DNA of 64,000 nucleotides. Source: Rhizobium tumorigenes (GTDB lineage Bacteria > Pseudomonadota > Alphaproteobacteria > Rhizobiales > Rhizobiaceae). The DNA lies in NCBI RefSeq assembly GCF_003240565.2, contig NZ_CP117259.1, positions 1 through 64,000 on the forward strand. Direction: 5' to 3'. Position 1 is the first letter of the stretch. Every line of letters starts with the position of its first letter. The notes below the pieces were generated by a model. The model saw only the letters and a list, made by a program, of their open reading frames with translations. It made no database searches and had not been told where the DNA came from. Of this stretch, positions 34,973 to 43,843 are shown in pieces. Both the position numbers and the translations under genes were made by a program.

Positions 34973-35904
34973 CCTTCTTCCCCTTGCCGGCGAGAGAACA
35001 GGTATTGTGCCATGGCCGCAATCAGGATCAGCACGAACAGCACCTCGGAAGCGGCAGCACCGAGGCCGAGATCCCACTTGGTGAAGGCAGTCTCATAGAT
35101 GTAATAGACGATCGGCTTCGAAGCATTGTTCGGGCCACCCTGGGTCAGCAACTTGGACTGGCCGAACAGCTGGAACTGCAACACGATCTGGATGATGACC
35201 ACGAGCACGAAGGTGCGCCGTATCGAGGGCAGGGTGATGTACCACAGCACGCGCCAGCGGCTGGCATTGTCGAGCGCCGCAGCCTCGTAGATATCGCCGG
35301 GTATCTGCTGCAATGCCGAGAGGAAGAGCATCATCGGCAGTCCGATGCACCACCAGATGGTGGCGATGGCAATGGCGATCATCGCCAGGTCCTGATTGGA
35401 CAGGAAGGCCGGCGCGGTCGCCCCGAACCAGCCATAGATGGTCGTCAGCAATCCGAAATTCGGCACGAAGACGATCCGCCAGATCAGCGTCACGATTGTT
35501 ACCGACAGCACCGAGGAGGAGAAATAGACTGCGCGGAGGATGGTGGCGGTGCGCGTCTTGCGGTTCAGCCCCAGCGCCAGCAGCAGGCCCATGACCGCGA
35601 GAAGCGGCACAGTGAGGGCAACGAAATAGAAGGTGTTGCCAATCGACTGCAGGAATATCTTGTCGTTGTAAAGCCTCAGATAATTGCCCAGGCCGACGAA
35701 TTTTCCGACGCCGAAGGTGTCCGCCTTATGGACGCTCAGCCACATGCCCCAGAACAGCGGCACGACCAGCAGCGTCACGAAGAAGAATAGGAAGGGCACG
35801 ATGAAGAGCGCATTGCGCCACTGCGGAGCGTTGACGCCCAGGTGACGGCGGCGTCCAACCGCTGATACCGCAGGACGTGCGAGGGAAAGCGCGGCCTCAG
35901 CCAT
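34969..35904 (-). CDS. Sugar ABC importer, permease (MalF type)
   Basis: This 311-residue permease has six helices. Its EAA loop IPGDIYEAAALDNASRWRVLWYITLPSI is split here by my reading only for length; IPGDIYEAAALDNAS is the core. It also has LTQGGPNNASKPIVYYIY, a usual MalF-type ending. The start at 35904 (MAEAALSL) overlaps the ATPase gene by 8 bases, which supports coupling. Longer frames upstream lie inside the ATPase gene. Confidence 0.91.
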   Translation of the reverse strand: MAEAALSLARPAVSAVGRRRHLGVNAPQWRNALFIVPFLFFFVTLLVVPLFWGMWLSVHKADTFGVGKFVGLGNYLRLYNDKIFLQSIGNTFYFVALTVPLLAVMGLLLALGLNRKTRTATILRAVYFSSSVLSVTIVTLIWRIVFVPNFGLLTTIYGWFGATAPAFLSNQDLAMIAIAIATIWWCIGLPMMLFLSALQQIPGDIYEAAALDNASRWRVLWYITLPSIRRTFVLVVIIQIVLQFQLFGQSKLLTQGGPNNASKPIVYYIYETAFTKWDLGLGAAASEVLFVLILIAAMAQYLFSRRQGEEG

Positions 35905-37000
35905 GAAGGCTCTCCTCGCAATGCCACGCGCGTCCATCCACATCGAAGAGATGCACTCTGGTTCCGTCGATGGTGAGGGAGACGGTATCGCCGACAGCCA
36001 CTCGGCTGTTGCCGATGTCTTCGGCGACGATGATGCTTTCGTCAGCCAGCCGCACGTAAAGCAGTGTCCGGTCGCCGAGCCGCTCCAGCACATCCACCTT
36101 GCCCGTCACGGCGGCTGGCGCCGATCCTGCGAGCTTCACCGCCTCGGCGCGGATGCCGAGCGTGTAGTCGCCTCCGGCAGCGATGCCACCGGGCCGGATG
36201 GCGGTCTCCACCGTGCTGCCATCGGCAAGGGTCGCCTGAAGGAAACCGTCGCGCTCCGACAGCTTTACGGACAGGAAGTTCATCGTCGGCGAACCGACGA
36301 ACGCGGCGACGAAACGGCTGGCCGGTCTTGTATAGATATCCATCGGCGAGCCGATCTGCTCGATCCGGCGGTTGTTCATCACCACGATGCGATCAGCCAG
36401 GGTCATGGCTTCGATCTGGTCGTGGGTGACGAAGACCATCGTCGACTGCACGCGGTTTCGCAACTGCGCCAGTTCAAGCCGGGTGCGCACCCGCAGCGCC
36501 GCATCGAGATTGGACAGCGGCTCGTCGAAGAGAAAGGCCTTCGGTTCCTTGACGATGGCGCGGCCGATGGCGACGCGCTGGCGCTGGCCGCCGGAAAGCT
36601 GGCCGGGTTTGCGATCGAGCAGATGGCCGATTTCCAGCATGCGGGCTGCTTCCGTCACGCGGGCGTCGATCACATCAGCTGCAACTTTGATGTTGCGCAA
36701 GCCGAAAGCCATGTTGTCTGCGACGGTCATGTGCGGATAGAGCGCGTAGCTCTGGAACACCATGGCAACGTCGCGCTGGCCGGGCGGGAGCGTATCGATC
36801 CGCTGCCCGTTGATCGAGATCGTGCCCTCGTCGACGGTTTCGAGCCCGGCAATCATCCGCAGCAGAGTAGACTTGCCGCAGCCGGAAGGCCCGAGGAACA
36901 CCATGAACTCGTTGGCCTTGATGGTCAGCGACAAGCTGTCGAGCACCGTCAGGGCGCCGAAACGTTTGCTGACATTCAGAATTTCGATATCAGCCGTCAT
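35897..37000 (-). CDS. Sugar ABC importer, ATPase (UgpC/MalK type)
   Basis: This 367-residue ATPase has Walker A GPSGCGKST, Q-loop FQSYALYPHMT, signature LSGGQRQRVAIGRAI, Walker B FLFDEPLSNLD and the H-loop FVTHDQ, then a C-terminal TOBE domain (residues about 280-360). It energizes the MalF/MalG-type permease pair. The start at 37000 (MTADIEIL) is the family N-terminus. It is first in the operon, with a 247-base upstream region that holds an operator-like palindrome and a TTGACA element. Confidence 0.92.
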   Translation of the reverse strand: MTADIEILNVSKRFGALTVLDSLSLTIKANEFMVFLGPSGCGKSTLLRMIAGLETVDEGTISINGQRIDTLPPGQRDVAMVFQSYALYPHMTVADNMAFGLRNIKVAADVIDARVTEAARMLEIGHLLDRKPGQLSGGQRQRVAIGRAIVKEPKAFLFDEPLSNLDAALRVRTRLELAQLRNRVQSTMVFVTHDQIEAMTLADRIVVMNNRRIEQIGSPMDIYTRPASRFVAAFVGSPTMNFLSVKLSERDGFLQATLADGSTVETAIRPGGIAAGGDYTLGIRAEAVKLAGSAPAAVTGKVDVLERLGDRTLLYVRLADESIIVAEDIGNSRVAVGDTVSLTIDGTRVHLFDVDGRAWHCEESLHG

Positions 37001-37201
37001 GTCGGCACCTGCGCGCCAGACGCTGAAACGGAAATTCTGATATCGATATGCGAGCAGCAACCGCTACAGATGAACCTGCCAGCGGTTGCGGCGAAGTTCT
37101 TCTCGGTCCACGACTGCGCCAAAATAGAAGCTATTGCTTCCATCTTCTCCTCCCAGAGACGTCAGGCATCGCTGCAAAGACGTTAAGACAAATGTTGATA
37201 A

Positions 37202-37232
37202 TGTCAACAGATAGGCGATATGTATCGCCTAT
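37202..37232 (-). promoter_or_regulatory. Operator-like palindrome and -35 box before the sugar-importer operon
   Basis: ATAGGCGAT (37211-37219), four bases ATGT and ATCGCCTAT (37224-37232) form a perfect 9-bp inverted repeat. A consensus -35 TTGACA lies on the minus strand at 37207-37202; the -10 is unclear. The central GAT-ATGT-ATC is nearly identical to the core of the palindrome at 38783-38800 (GAT-TTGT-ATC), which points to one shared regulator, most likely the ArsR-type protein at 38847-39791. Confidence 0.65.
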
Positions 37233-37247
37233 CGTGATATATAAAAA

Positions 37248-38759
37248 TCAGGCCTGAAGCCGGATCATGCGGTAGGAAAGCGGCGCAATCGACGCGCTGA
37301 GCGTTCCGTCAGACACGCTCGCACCGGCCGCTTTGCGCGGGACGATATTGTCAGGCTTGCCGGCGGTGTTGGTGATTGCGAGATCGGGATGCGCAATCTC
37401 CTGATCGTCGATCACCGCCAGGGTGCCGAATTCCAGAAGGGCGATGCCCAGATCCAGCGCTTCCTGCTGGTGCCGGTTGACGATGAAGAAAGTGATCGTC
37501 CGGGACGTGTCGTCATGGACGGCCGAGATGTCGAGATAGGGGATGTCGCCAAGGCCATCGGCCGCATAGGTGGGGCTGTCGACGATCAGCTTCAGCGCGG
37601 TGCCGCGGCCATAGACCGATGCGAAATAGTACGGGTAGTAGATGGTCTGTCGCCAGGCCGGGCCGCCCGGTACGGTCATGATCGGGGCAATGACGTTCAC
37701 CAGCTGCGCAAGGCAGGCAATCTTCACGACATCGGCGCGGTTGATGAAGGTGTTGAGGATGCAGCCGACCTGCAGGACATCCTCGAAATTGTAGTCGTCC
37801 TCCAGAAGCGCCGGCGCATGGGGCCAACCGCTGGCGCCTTCGAGGATCGCCTTGTCGCGCTCCTTGGAATGGTACCAGACGTTCCATTCGTCGAAGGAAA
37901 TATAGACGTTCTTGGTCGAGCGCTTCTTCGCCTTGATGAACTCGATGACGCCAGCGACTGTACCGATGTAATTGTCGAGTTCGACGCTTTTTGCGAGGAA
38001 ATTCGCAGTGTTTTTAGCGCGATTCTCGAAATACATATGCAGCGAGATATAATCGACTTCGTCATAGGTATGATCGAGGACCGTGGCTTCCCACTGGGGG
38101 TAGGTTGGCATGTGGGCGTTGGACGAGCCGCATACGACCAGTTCCAGCGAACTGTCGAAGGCCCGCATCGCCTTGGCGGTCTCGTGCGCCAGCCGTCCAT
38201 ATTCGTCCGCCGACTTGTGTCCGATCTGCCAGGGGCCGTCCATCTCGTTGCCGAGGCACCAGAGCTTGACGTCGAAAGGTTCGGCGCGGCCGTTGTCGCG
38301 TCGCTTGTCGCTCCATTCGCTGCCGCCGGGATGGTTGACGTATTCGAGGAAATTGCGGGCCTCGTCGAGGCCGCGCGAGCCGAGATTGACGGCGAGCATC
38401 ATCTCGGTGTTGGCCGACTTGCACCAGTCTGCGAATTCGTGAATTCCGACCTGGTTGCTCTCGGATGTGTGCCACGCAAGGTCGAGCCGCGTTGGGCGGC
38501 TCTCTCGCGGACCGACGCCGTCTTCCCAGTTATAGGCCGAAACGAAGTTGCCGCCGGGATAGCGTACGACCGGAACGTTCAGCTCCTTGACGAGATCGAT
38601 GACGTCCTGGCGCATGCCGTTCGCATCTGCGGTCGGATGGTCCGGTTCGTAGATGCCGGTATAGACGGCGCGGCCGAGGTGCTCGATAAACGAGCCGTAG
38701 AGGCGCGGATCGATTTCGGAGATCGTGAATCGGCTGTGCGCGGTGACCGCAACTTTCAT
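37248..38759 (-). CDS. GH51 alpha-L-arabinofuranosidase
   Basis: This 503-residue glycosidase removes terminal L-arabinofuranosyl residues from arabinan or arabinoxylan fragments. It has the (beta/alpha)8 barrel signatures VVRYPGGNFVSAYNWEDGVG, LWCLGNEMDGPW (acid/base Glu172) and YISFDEWNVWY (nucleophile Glu291). A C-terminal beta domain follows. No signal peptide is present, so it acts in the cytoplasm on imported oligosaccharides. The start at 38759 is chosen because GGAGGAT sits just upstream. It lies between the regulator and the importer operon. Confidence 0.94.
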   Translation of the reverse strand: MKVAVTAHSRFTISEIDPRLYGSFIEHLGRAVYTGIYEPDHPTADANGMRQDVIDLVKELNVPVVRYPGGNFVSAYNWEDGVGPRESRPTRLDLAWHTSESNQVGIHEFADWCKSANTEMMLAVNLGSRGLDEARNFLEYVNHPGGSEWSDKRRDNGRAEPFDVKLWCLGNEMDGPWQIGHKSADEYGRLAHETAKAMRAFDSSLELVVCGSSNAHMPTYPQWEATVLDHTYDEVDYISLHMYFENRAKNTANFLAKSVELDNYIGTVAGVIEFIKAKKRSTKNVYISFDEWNVWYHSKERDKAILEGASGWPHAPALLEDDYNFEDVLQVGCILNTFINRADVVKIACLAQLVNVIAPIMTVPGGPAWRQTIYYPYYFASVYGRGTALKLIVDSPTYAADGLGDIPYLDISAVHDDTSRTITFFIVNRHQQEALDLGIALLEFGTLAVIDDQEIAHPDLAITNTAGKPDNIVPRKAAGASVSDGTLSASIAPLSYRMIRLQA

Positions 38760-38782
38760 GGCATCCTCCACTATATCTTATT

Positions 38783-38800
38783 TCGTGATTTGTATCACGA
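38783..38800. promoter_or_regulatory. Operator-like palindrome before the arabinofuranosidase gene
   Basis: TCGTGAT (38783-38789), spacer TTGT and ATCACGA (38794-38800) form a perfect inverted repeat 24 bases upstream of the arabinofuranosidase start. Its core matches the palindrome at 37211-37232. The arms also resemble a CRP-like site (CGTGA-N6-TCACG), so a Crp-type protein is an alternative binder. Confidence 0.65.
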
Positions 38801-38846
38801 TTTAGGGATAATAAAGCGGATGGCCTTGGCGGGGTCAAGCGGAATT

Positions 38847-39791
38847 TTATGAAGCTTTCGGCTCGCGGCGAGTCTTCAGCCGCAGCAGGATATCCTGGTC
38901 GTAATTTCCGAACCCTCGTCCGAAAATGTTAATCCCGCCCGGATGCTTGGCATCGTCCCGCACCCCTATGCGCAGGCGGATGGAGTGGTGCTCCTCGAGT
39001 TTCAGGTCTGCCAGCGAAATGTCGGAGATCCGCAATCCGTCGACAAAGGCGCCGTCGTCGGTGATGCGGAAATTCTTGAGCTTTCCGTATTGGGAGCCCT
39101 TCAGTTTCCACCAATCGGGGGTGAAGACGCCGCGTTTGTCGCCGAAATCGCCGGGAGACGTCCAGGTGCCGACATCGACGCCGTTGACCGAGAGGGTGAT
39201 ATCCGAAGGCCAGTCGGCGCTGGTGCCGGGTACTTCCGAGCTCAGTTCCATGACGAATTCTATTTCGCGGACGCTGGTATTGGTCAGCCGCGCATTGTTC
39301 GGGAACTGGTATTCGACATGGCCGCGGGTGAACCAGATGAGTGCGGTTTTCATACGGTCCGGGTCGAGAAATGTGCTGGGAACGTCGAGCAATCCGATGA
39401 TGCCGTCGACCGAACAGAGGCCGCAGGGAGCTGTCACCTCGAAGCTGGTGTAGAGACCAAGCGGCATGGAAACTTCCACGGCGTCCGCTTCGGTTTCCTT
39501 GATGTCGTTCTTGAAGACAACGAGAACTTCGTCGTAGACGCTGTAACAGACCTTTTGGTTGCCTTTTCGAGCCTTGTGCGTCTCGGTGCGGATCAGCCCG
39601 GCCTCTTCCAGCATCTGGACATTCGTCGATACGCTCGATTGTGGCAGCGACAGGATATCGGCGATCTCGTTGACATTGAGAGGCCCCTTTTCGTGCAGCA
39701 ATTTGAGGATGGAAACCCGCGCAGGCGAGGCGAGGCCCTTCAGCACGGACATGTCTTGCACGGGGTCGACGACAAGGAAATTGCGGCTCAT
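38847..39791 (-). CDS. ArsR-type winged-helix regulator with a long C-terminal domain
   Basis: This 314-residue protein has an ArsR-like DNA-binding domain in its first 95 residues (VLKGLASPARVSILKLLHE, NEIADILSLPQSSVSTNVQ, LEEAGLIRTE). About 215 residues follow that are unlike a standard ArsR protein. They are rich in Trp, Tyr, Gly and alternating strands (VREIEFVMELSSE, DITLSVNGVDVGTW), suggesting a jelly-roll ligand domain, with a CGLC pair near 125. It is next to the arabinofuranosidase and probably controls it and the importer. An upstream TTG at 39815 is a possible start; neither start has a strong ribosome-binding site. Confidence 0.78.
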   Translation of the reverse strand: MSRNFLVVDPVQDMSVLKGLASPARVSILKLLHEKGPLNVNEIADILSLPQSSVSTNVQMLEEAGLIRTETHKARKGNQKVCYSVYDEVLVVFKNDIKETEADAVEVSMPLGLYTSFEVTAPCGLCSVDGIIGLLDVPSTFLDPDRMKTALIWFTRGHVEYQFPNNARLTNTSVREIEFVMELSSEVPGTSADWPSDITLSVNGVDVGTWTSPGDFGDKRGVFTPDWWKLKGSQYGKLKNFRITDDGAFVDGLRISDISLADLKLEEHHSIRLRIGVRDDAKHPGGINIFGRGFGNYDQDILLRLKTRREPKAS

Positions 39792-39868
39792 GAAAGTCCG
39801 ATCAGCCTTCAGCAAATGGATGATCTTCTATATCGAGAATTTTGATTTATTCAATCGTGCATCAAGCG

Positions 39869-40042
39869 TTACGTTGAACTGGCGGGGGTCGGCTTGTTAT
39901 CAGACCTGGTGCGGCGGCATCGCTCCGAGCAGAACCTGACATCGCTCCAGCTGGCCGCCCATTTCTTGCGCCAGGTGAAGGGCAGGCCGCATGATGCGCA
40001 GATCTTCGTAGGCAAGTCCGCCTTCTTTTTCATTTTCGGCAT
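39869..40042 (-). CDS. DUF2256 small zinc-finger-like protein
   Basis: This 57-residue basic protein has the pattern KICASCGLPFTWRKKWAASW then VRFCSERCRR, with four cysteines that probably bind a metal. This is DUF2256, which often neighbours cryptochrome/photolyase genes. It follows the photolyase gene by 34 bases on the same strand, so co-transcription is likely. The start at 40042 is a best guess; a second ATG lies three codons on. The function is unknown. Confidence 0.8.
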   Translation of the reverse strand: MPKMKKKADLPTKICASCGLPFTWRKKWAASWSDVRFCSERCRRTRSDNKPTPASST

Positions 40043-40076
40043 GGTGCGGGTCTCGTCATGGAGAGGCGGGGCTTCA

Positions 40077-41624
40077 TCAGACTTTCTCGCCGGCATCGAG
40101 TTTCTGGAGAAACGCAGCAGCGCTGGCCCTATATGATTGCCGCTTGCCATCCTCCATACGGTTCCAGGATGCGTAGACCTGCGCCAGGCGGTGATTTTTC
40201 GACAGGACGGGTTTGTTGCGATCGAGGAAGTCCCAATAGAGCGCGTTCAGCGGACAGGCATCGTCGCCGACCTTCTTCGATACGTCGTATCGGCAATCTT
40301 TGCAGTAGTCGGACATCCGGTCGATATAGGCGCCGCTGGCGGCATAGGGTTTGGACGCCATGAAGCCACCATCGGCAAACTGGCTCATGCCGATCACGTT
40401 TGGAAGCTCCACCCATTCGAAGGCGTCCGCATAGACCGACAGGTACCATTCGTGGACGGCGTGGGGATCGAGGGCAGCCAGCATCGAGAAATTGCCGACC
40501 ACCATGAGGCGGTGGATATGGTGCGCATAGGCATGAGTCATGGTTTGCGTGATGACAGTCGAAAGGCAGGTCATCTCGGTGTCGCCGGTCCAGAAAAATT
40601 CCGGTAGCGGCCGGCTGGCGTCGAAGACATTGCTGTTTTCATATCCTGGCATCTTCAGCCAGTAGATGCCTCTTATATATTCTCGCCAGCCAATGATCTG
40701 GCGAATGAAGCCCTCCACCGCATTCAGCGGCGCCGATCCTTCCAGATAGGCCCGCTCAGCCGCACGGCAGACAGCGAGGGGGTCTAGCAGGCCGATATTG
40801 ATATAGAACGACAGCAGTGCGTGGTTGAGAAACGGCTCGTCTCTCAGCATCGCGTCCTGGGTTTCGCCGAAGTTCGGTAGAAAATCGTGGATGAAAGCCT
40901 CGGATGCAGTCTCTGCATCGGCGCGGGTCACAGCAAAACCGAATTTCTTCGTGGAGCCCATGTTCCCGGCAAAGGAACGCTCGACGAGATCGAGAACCTC
41001 GGTGGTGATTGTGTCCGGTGGAAAAACCGGATGCTTCGGGCGAAACATGTCCGGTTTTGCCGGCTTTCGATTTTCGGCATCGAAGTTCCATTTGCCGCCC
41101 TCAGGTTCCGCACCTCGCATCAGCAGGCCGGTTTTGCGGCGCATGTCACGATAGAAATATTCCATCGTCAGCGAGCGTCTTCCCGCTGCCCATTCCCGGA
41201 ACATGGCCACGGAGCACAGAAACCGAGTGTCGTTCCTGATTTCGACGGGGACTTCGAGGGTCGATTTCCAACCCTCCTGCGACTCCAAGACCCGCCATTC
41301 GGAACCTTCGGTGACGACGACGCCCCGAGGCGACACGGCGGCAACGGCGCGGGCGAGTTCGCCGGTAAACGAGCCGGTATTCTGGGGGTCGTCCAGTCGC
41401 GTGTATCGCAGCTCAAAACCCTTGGCACGCAACTCCTCGCCGAAATGCCGCATGGCCGAGAAAATCAGCGCTATCTTCAATTTATGATGCGGCACATAGC
41501 TCGCTTCTTCGATGACCTCGCACATCAGGATCACATCCTGTTCCGGATCGGCGTTCTCAAGGCTGGAGAGGGAGGAGGACAGCTGATCGCCGAGAACGAA
41601 GATGAGGTGACGGACGGGCTGCAT
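40077..41624 (-). CDS. phrB: Iron-sulfur bacterial (6-4) photolyase PhrB
   Basis: This 515-residue cryptochrome/photolyase of the FeS-BCP class repairs UV (6-4) photoproducts using light. The four cluster cysteines are visible at 353, 441, 444 and 457 (CLSTV, YCKDC, ACPLN). The active-site pattern is His-His-Ile-His-Arg at 368-372. Both sets are shifted by exactly three residues from the positions I recall for Agrobacterium PhrB. The N-terminal VLGDQL begins the Rossmann domain that binds the ribolumazine antenna. It is divergent from an SDR gene and followed by DUF2256. Confidence 0.95.
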   Translation of the reverse strand: MQPVRHLIFVLGDQLSSSLSSLENADPEQDVILMCEVIEEASYVPHHKLKIALIFSAMRHFGEELRAKGFELRYTRLDDPQNTGSFTGELARAVAAVSPRGVVVTEGSEWRVLESQEGWKSTLEVPVEIRNDTRFLCSVAMFREWAAGRRSLTMEYFYRDMRRKTGLLMRGAEPEGGKWNFDAENRKPAKPDMFRPKHPVFPPDTITTEVLDLVERSFAGNMGSTKKFGFAVTRADAETASEAFIHDFLPNFGETQDAMLRDEPFLNHALLSFYINIGLLDPLAVCRAAERAYLEGSAPLNAVEGFIRQIIGWREYIRGIYWLKMPGYENSNVFDASRPLPEFFWTGDTEMTCLSTVITQTMTHAYAHHIHRLMVVGNFSMLAALDPHAVHEWYLSVYADAFEWVELPNVIGMSQFADGGFMASKPYAASGAYIDRMSDYCKDCRYDVSKKVGDDACPLNALYWDFLDRNKPVLSKNHRLAQVYASWNRMEDGKRQSYRASAAAFLQKLDAGEKV

Positions 41625-41823
41625 CGCAGGGCTTTCAGGTGAGGGACATCGTTTGGTGCAATCCCTTACGCTGCCGAGGCGTCACCGGATCTTTTGAAAG
41701 CCGCACTCTCCGCTCGGCAATGTAGGGGATGCCGCGTTGAATTCCGGCGCACACGCCATATGTCCATTCCGGAACTGAGTGGACGGGTGTTGCCCTGCTG
41801 CCGGTCCGAACGAGGAGGCTCTC

Positions 41824-42657
41824 TTGAACAACCTGGATGGAACTGTGTGCCTGGTGACAGGCGCAGGCCGGGGCATAGGTCGTGAAATTGCCCGTCATCT
41901 CGCCAAGGCCGGTGCCGCAGTCGCAGTCGTGGCGCGGACGAGCAGTGAGATCGGCGAAACGGAATCGCTCATCCGAGAGGAGGGCGGGACGGCGGTTGCT
42001 CTGCCGGTCGACTTGGTCGATCGGCATGCGGTGGAGCGGGCAGTTGCACTCATCGCTGAAAAACTCGGTCCGGTCGATCTGCTGGTCAACAATCACGGCT
42101 CCTTCCGTGCGTTCGGGCCGATCTGGGAATGCGATCCCGATGTCTGGTGGCAGGACGTCGAAATCAATCTGCGCGGCAGCTTTCATACGTCGCGATCGCT
42201 CGCACCCGCGATGCTCGAGCGCGGCAAGTGCCGCATCGTCAACCTTGTCGGCGGCGGCACCGGCAACAGCTTTCCGAACGGCTCCGGCTATGCCTCGAGC
42301 AAGGCCGCGATCATGCGCTTTACCGAATGCCTCAACGATACCACCAGGGAGGGTGGGGTTCTCGCCTTCGCGGTGGATCCGGGACTGGTGCGGACGACCA
42401 TGACTGAAATGCAACTCCTCTCGGATGACGGAAAGAAGCACCTTCCCGCAATCCAGCAGCTGTTTGCCGATGGCGTCGACGTACCTCCGTCGCGTGCCGC
42501 CGGCCTCATCGTCGATATCGCCAGCGGTCGCTTCGATGCGCTGTCGGGGCGTTTGCTGCGCGGCGCCGACGATCGCGACCTGCTGGAGAAGGAGATGAAA
42601 GAAGTGGTCGCTACCGATGGCAGAGCACTGCGCTTCACCAGCCTGTTTCCGGAATAA
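41824..42657 (+). CDS. SDR-family oxidoreductase of unknown substrate
   Basis: This 277-residue SDR has TGAGRGIGRE, NNHGS (in place of the usual NNAG), and a catalytic YASSKAA. I chose the TTG at 41824 because a strong GAGGAGG lies six bases upstream and the protein then begins at the conserved LDGTVCLVTGAG; an ATG at 41779 would add 15 unconserved residues. It is divergent from phrB, with no clear metabolic partner nearby. Substrate unknown. Confidence 0.8.
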   Translation: MNNLDGTVCLVTGAGRGIGREIARHLAKAGAAVAVVARTSSEIGETESLIREEGGTAVALPVDLVDRHAVERAVALIAEKLGPVDLLVNNHGSFRAFGPIWECDPDVWWQDVEINLRGSFHTSRSLAPAMLERGKCRIVNLVGGGTGNSFPNGSGYASSKAAIMRFTECLNDTTREGGVLAFAVDPGLVRTTMTEMQLLSDDGKKHLPAIQQLFADGVDVPPSRAAGLIVDIASGRFDALSGRLLRGADDRDLLEKEMKEVVATDGRALRFTSLFPE

Positions 42658-42809
42658 GGACGCTCCTCTGGATTGCGGATGAGTACCGATACCCGTGGAT
42701 GCAATCATGACGAGGTTGCCAATGACGGGTGTTTTTGACAATTTGGACTATTAACTGCGCATAGAGTTATATTGCATTGAATTGCCAGCAGGCAGATTCC
42801 GGAGTTTCA

Positions 42810-43820
42810 ATGACCACGACAGCTGAAGCCTTGAAACCTCTTCTTTGGGAACCCAAAAACCTGGTACGCGCGATCCAGGCCGCTGGCGTCACGCTATGGT
42901 CGTGGAATGTGGACACGGATGCCCTGGCGATGGACGATCATGCCTATGACTTGTGGGGCATTCCGCGTGGCCAGGATATCAATTTCGAAGACCTCTCAGC
43001 CTATATCCACCCGGCTGACCGTGATCGCGTCCGGGCTGCCTTTACGGCAACGAGAGCTTTGATCGGCGCCTATGAGATCGATTTCCGCGTCGTGATCGGT
43101 GAGGAGCTGAAATGGATTTCTGCTCGCGGACAGGGTGACGATGCCGGAATGGTCAAGCGGATCATGTTCGGCATTTTTATCGATGTCACCGGACGCAAGC
43201 AGGCGGAAGAAGGCCGTGAACTGCTGGCCGGCGAGATGAGCCATCGCGTAAAAAATCTGCTGGCGATCGCTGCTGGGTTAACGGCTATCACCTCCCGCTC
43301 GACCGAGACCACCAACGATATGGCGCGTGAACTGACGCTGCGGTTGACAGCGCTAGGTCGTGCACACGATCTGGTGCGGCCGGTACCCGGCCAGACGAAA
43401 GAAGCTTCTGCGCTTCTCGGCGACCTGCTTACGGTTCTGCTTGCGCCCTACGACGATCTCGGCGCATTCAGCGGGCGTATCCGCGTTTCCGTACCGCGCA
43501 TGAGTGTCGGGGAATCGGCAACGACAATCCTGGCGCTGATCGTCCATGAATTGGCGACGAATTCACTGAAGTATGGTGCGCTGTCGGTGGGCACAGGCAT
43601 TCTCGATGTGTCCTGCTCGGCACACGACGAAGCCGTCACCATCGTGTGGACGGAACGAGGTGGGCCTAAGGTTCGCGCACCGACCGGCGTCGGAGGCTAC
43701 GGAAGCAAGCTTGTCGAGCGAAGCGTCACCGGCCAGCTTCAAGGTTCCATCAAGTATGAATGGTTCGAGGACGGCGTGGTGGTCACCCTTCACGTCAATC
43801 CGTTACGGCTTGCGAAGTAG
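42810..43820 (+). CDS. PAS-domain HWE-type histidine kinase (orphan)
   Basis: This 336-residue cytoplasmic kinase has a PAS-like N-terminal domain (about 20-130, with IHPADRDRVRAAF) and an HWE phospho-acceptor region LLAGEMSHRVKNLL with His145. The ATPase domain has HELATNSLKYGAL (246-258), and the diagnostic WTE is at 280-282. No flavin cysteine motif of LOV domains is present. No response regulator is next to it. The start at 42810 follows CCGGAG. A TTGACA at 42735-42740 may be its -35 box. Confidence 0.88.
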   Translation: MTTTAEALKPLLWEPKNLVRAIQAAGVTLWSWNVDTDALAMDDHAYDLWGIPRGQDINFEDLSAYIHPADRDRVRAAFTATRALIGAYEIDFRVVIGEELKWISARGQGDDAGMVKRIMFGIFIDVTGRKQAEEGRELLAGEMSHRVKNLLAIAAGLTAITSRSTETTNDMARELTLRLTALGRAHDLVRPVPGQTKEASALLGDLLTVLLAPYDDLGAFSGRIRVSVPRMSVGESATTILALIVHELATNSLKYGALSVGTGILDVSCSAHDEAVTIVWTERGGPKVRAPTGVGGYGSKLVERSVTGQLQGSIKYEWFEDGVVVTLHVNPLRLAK

Positions 43821-43843
43821 CGTGGACATATTCGGATTCTGGT

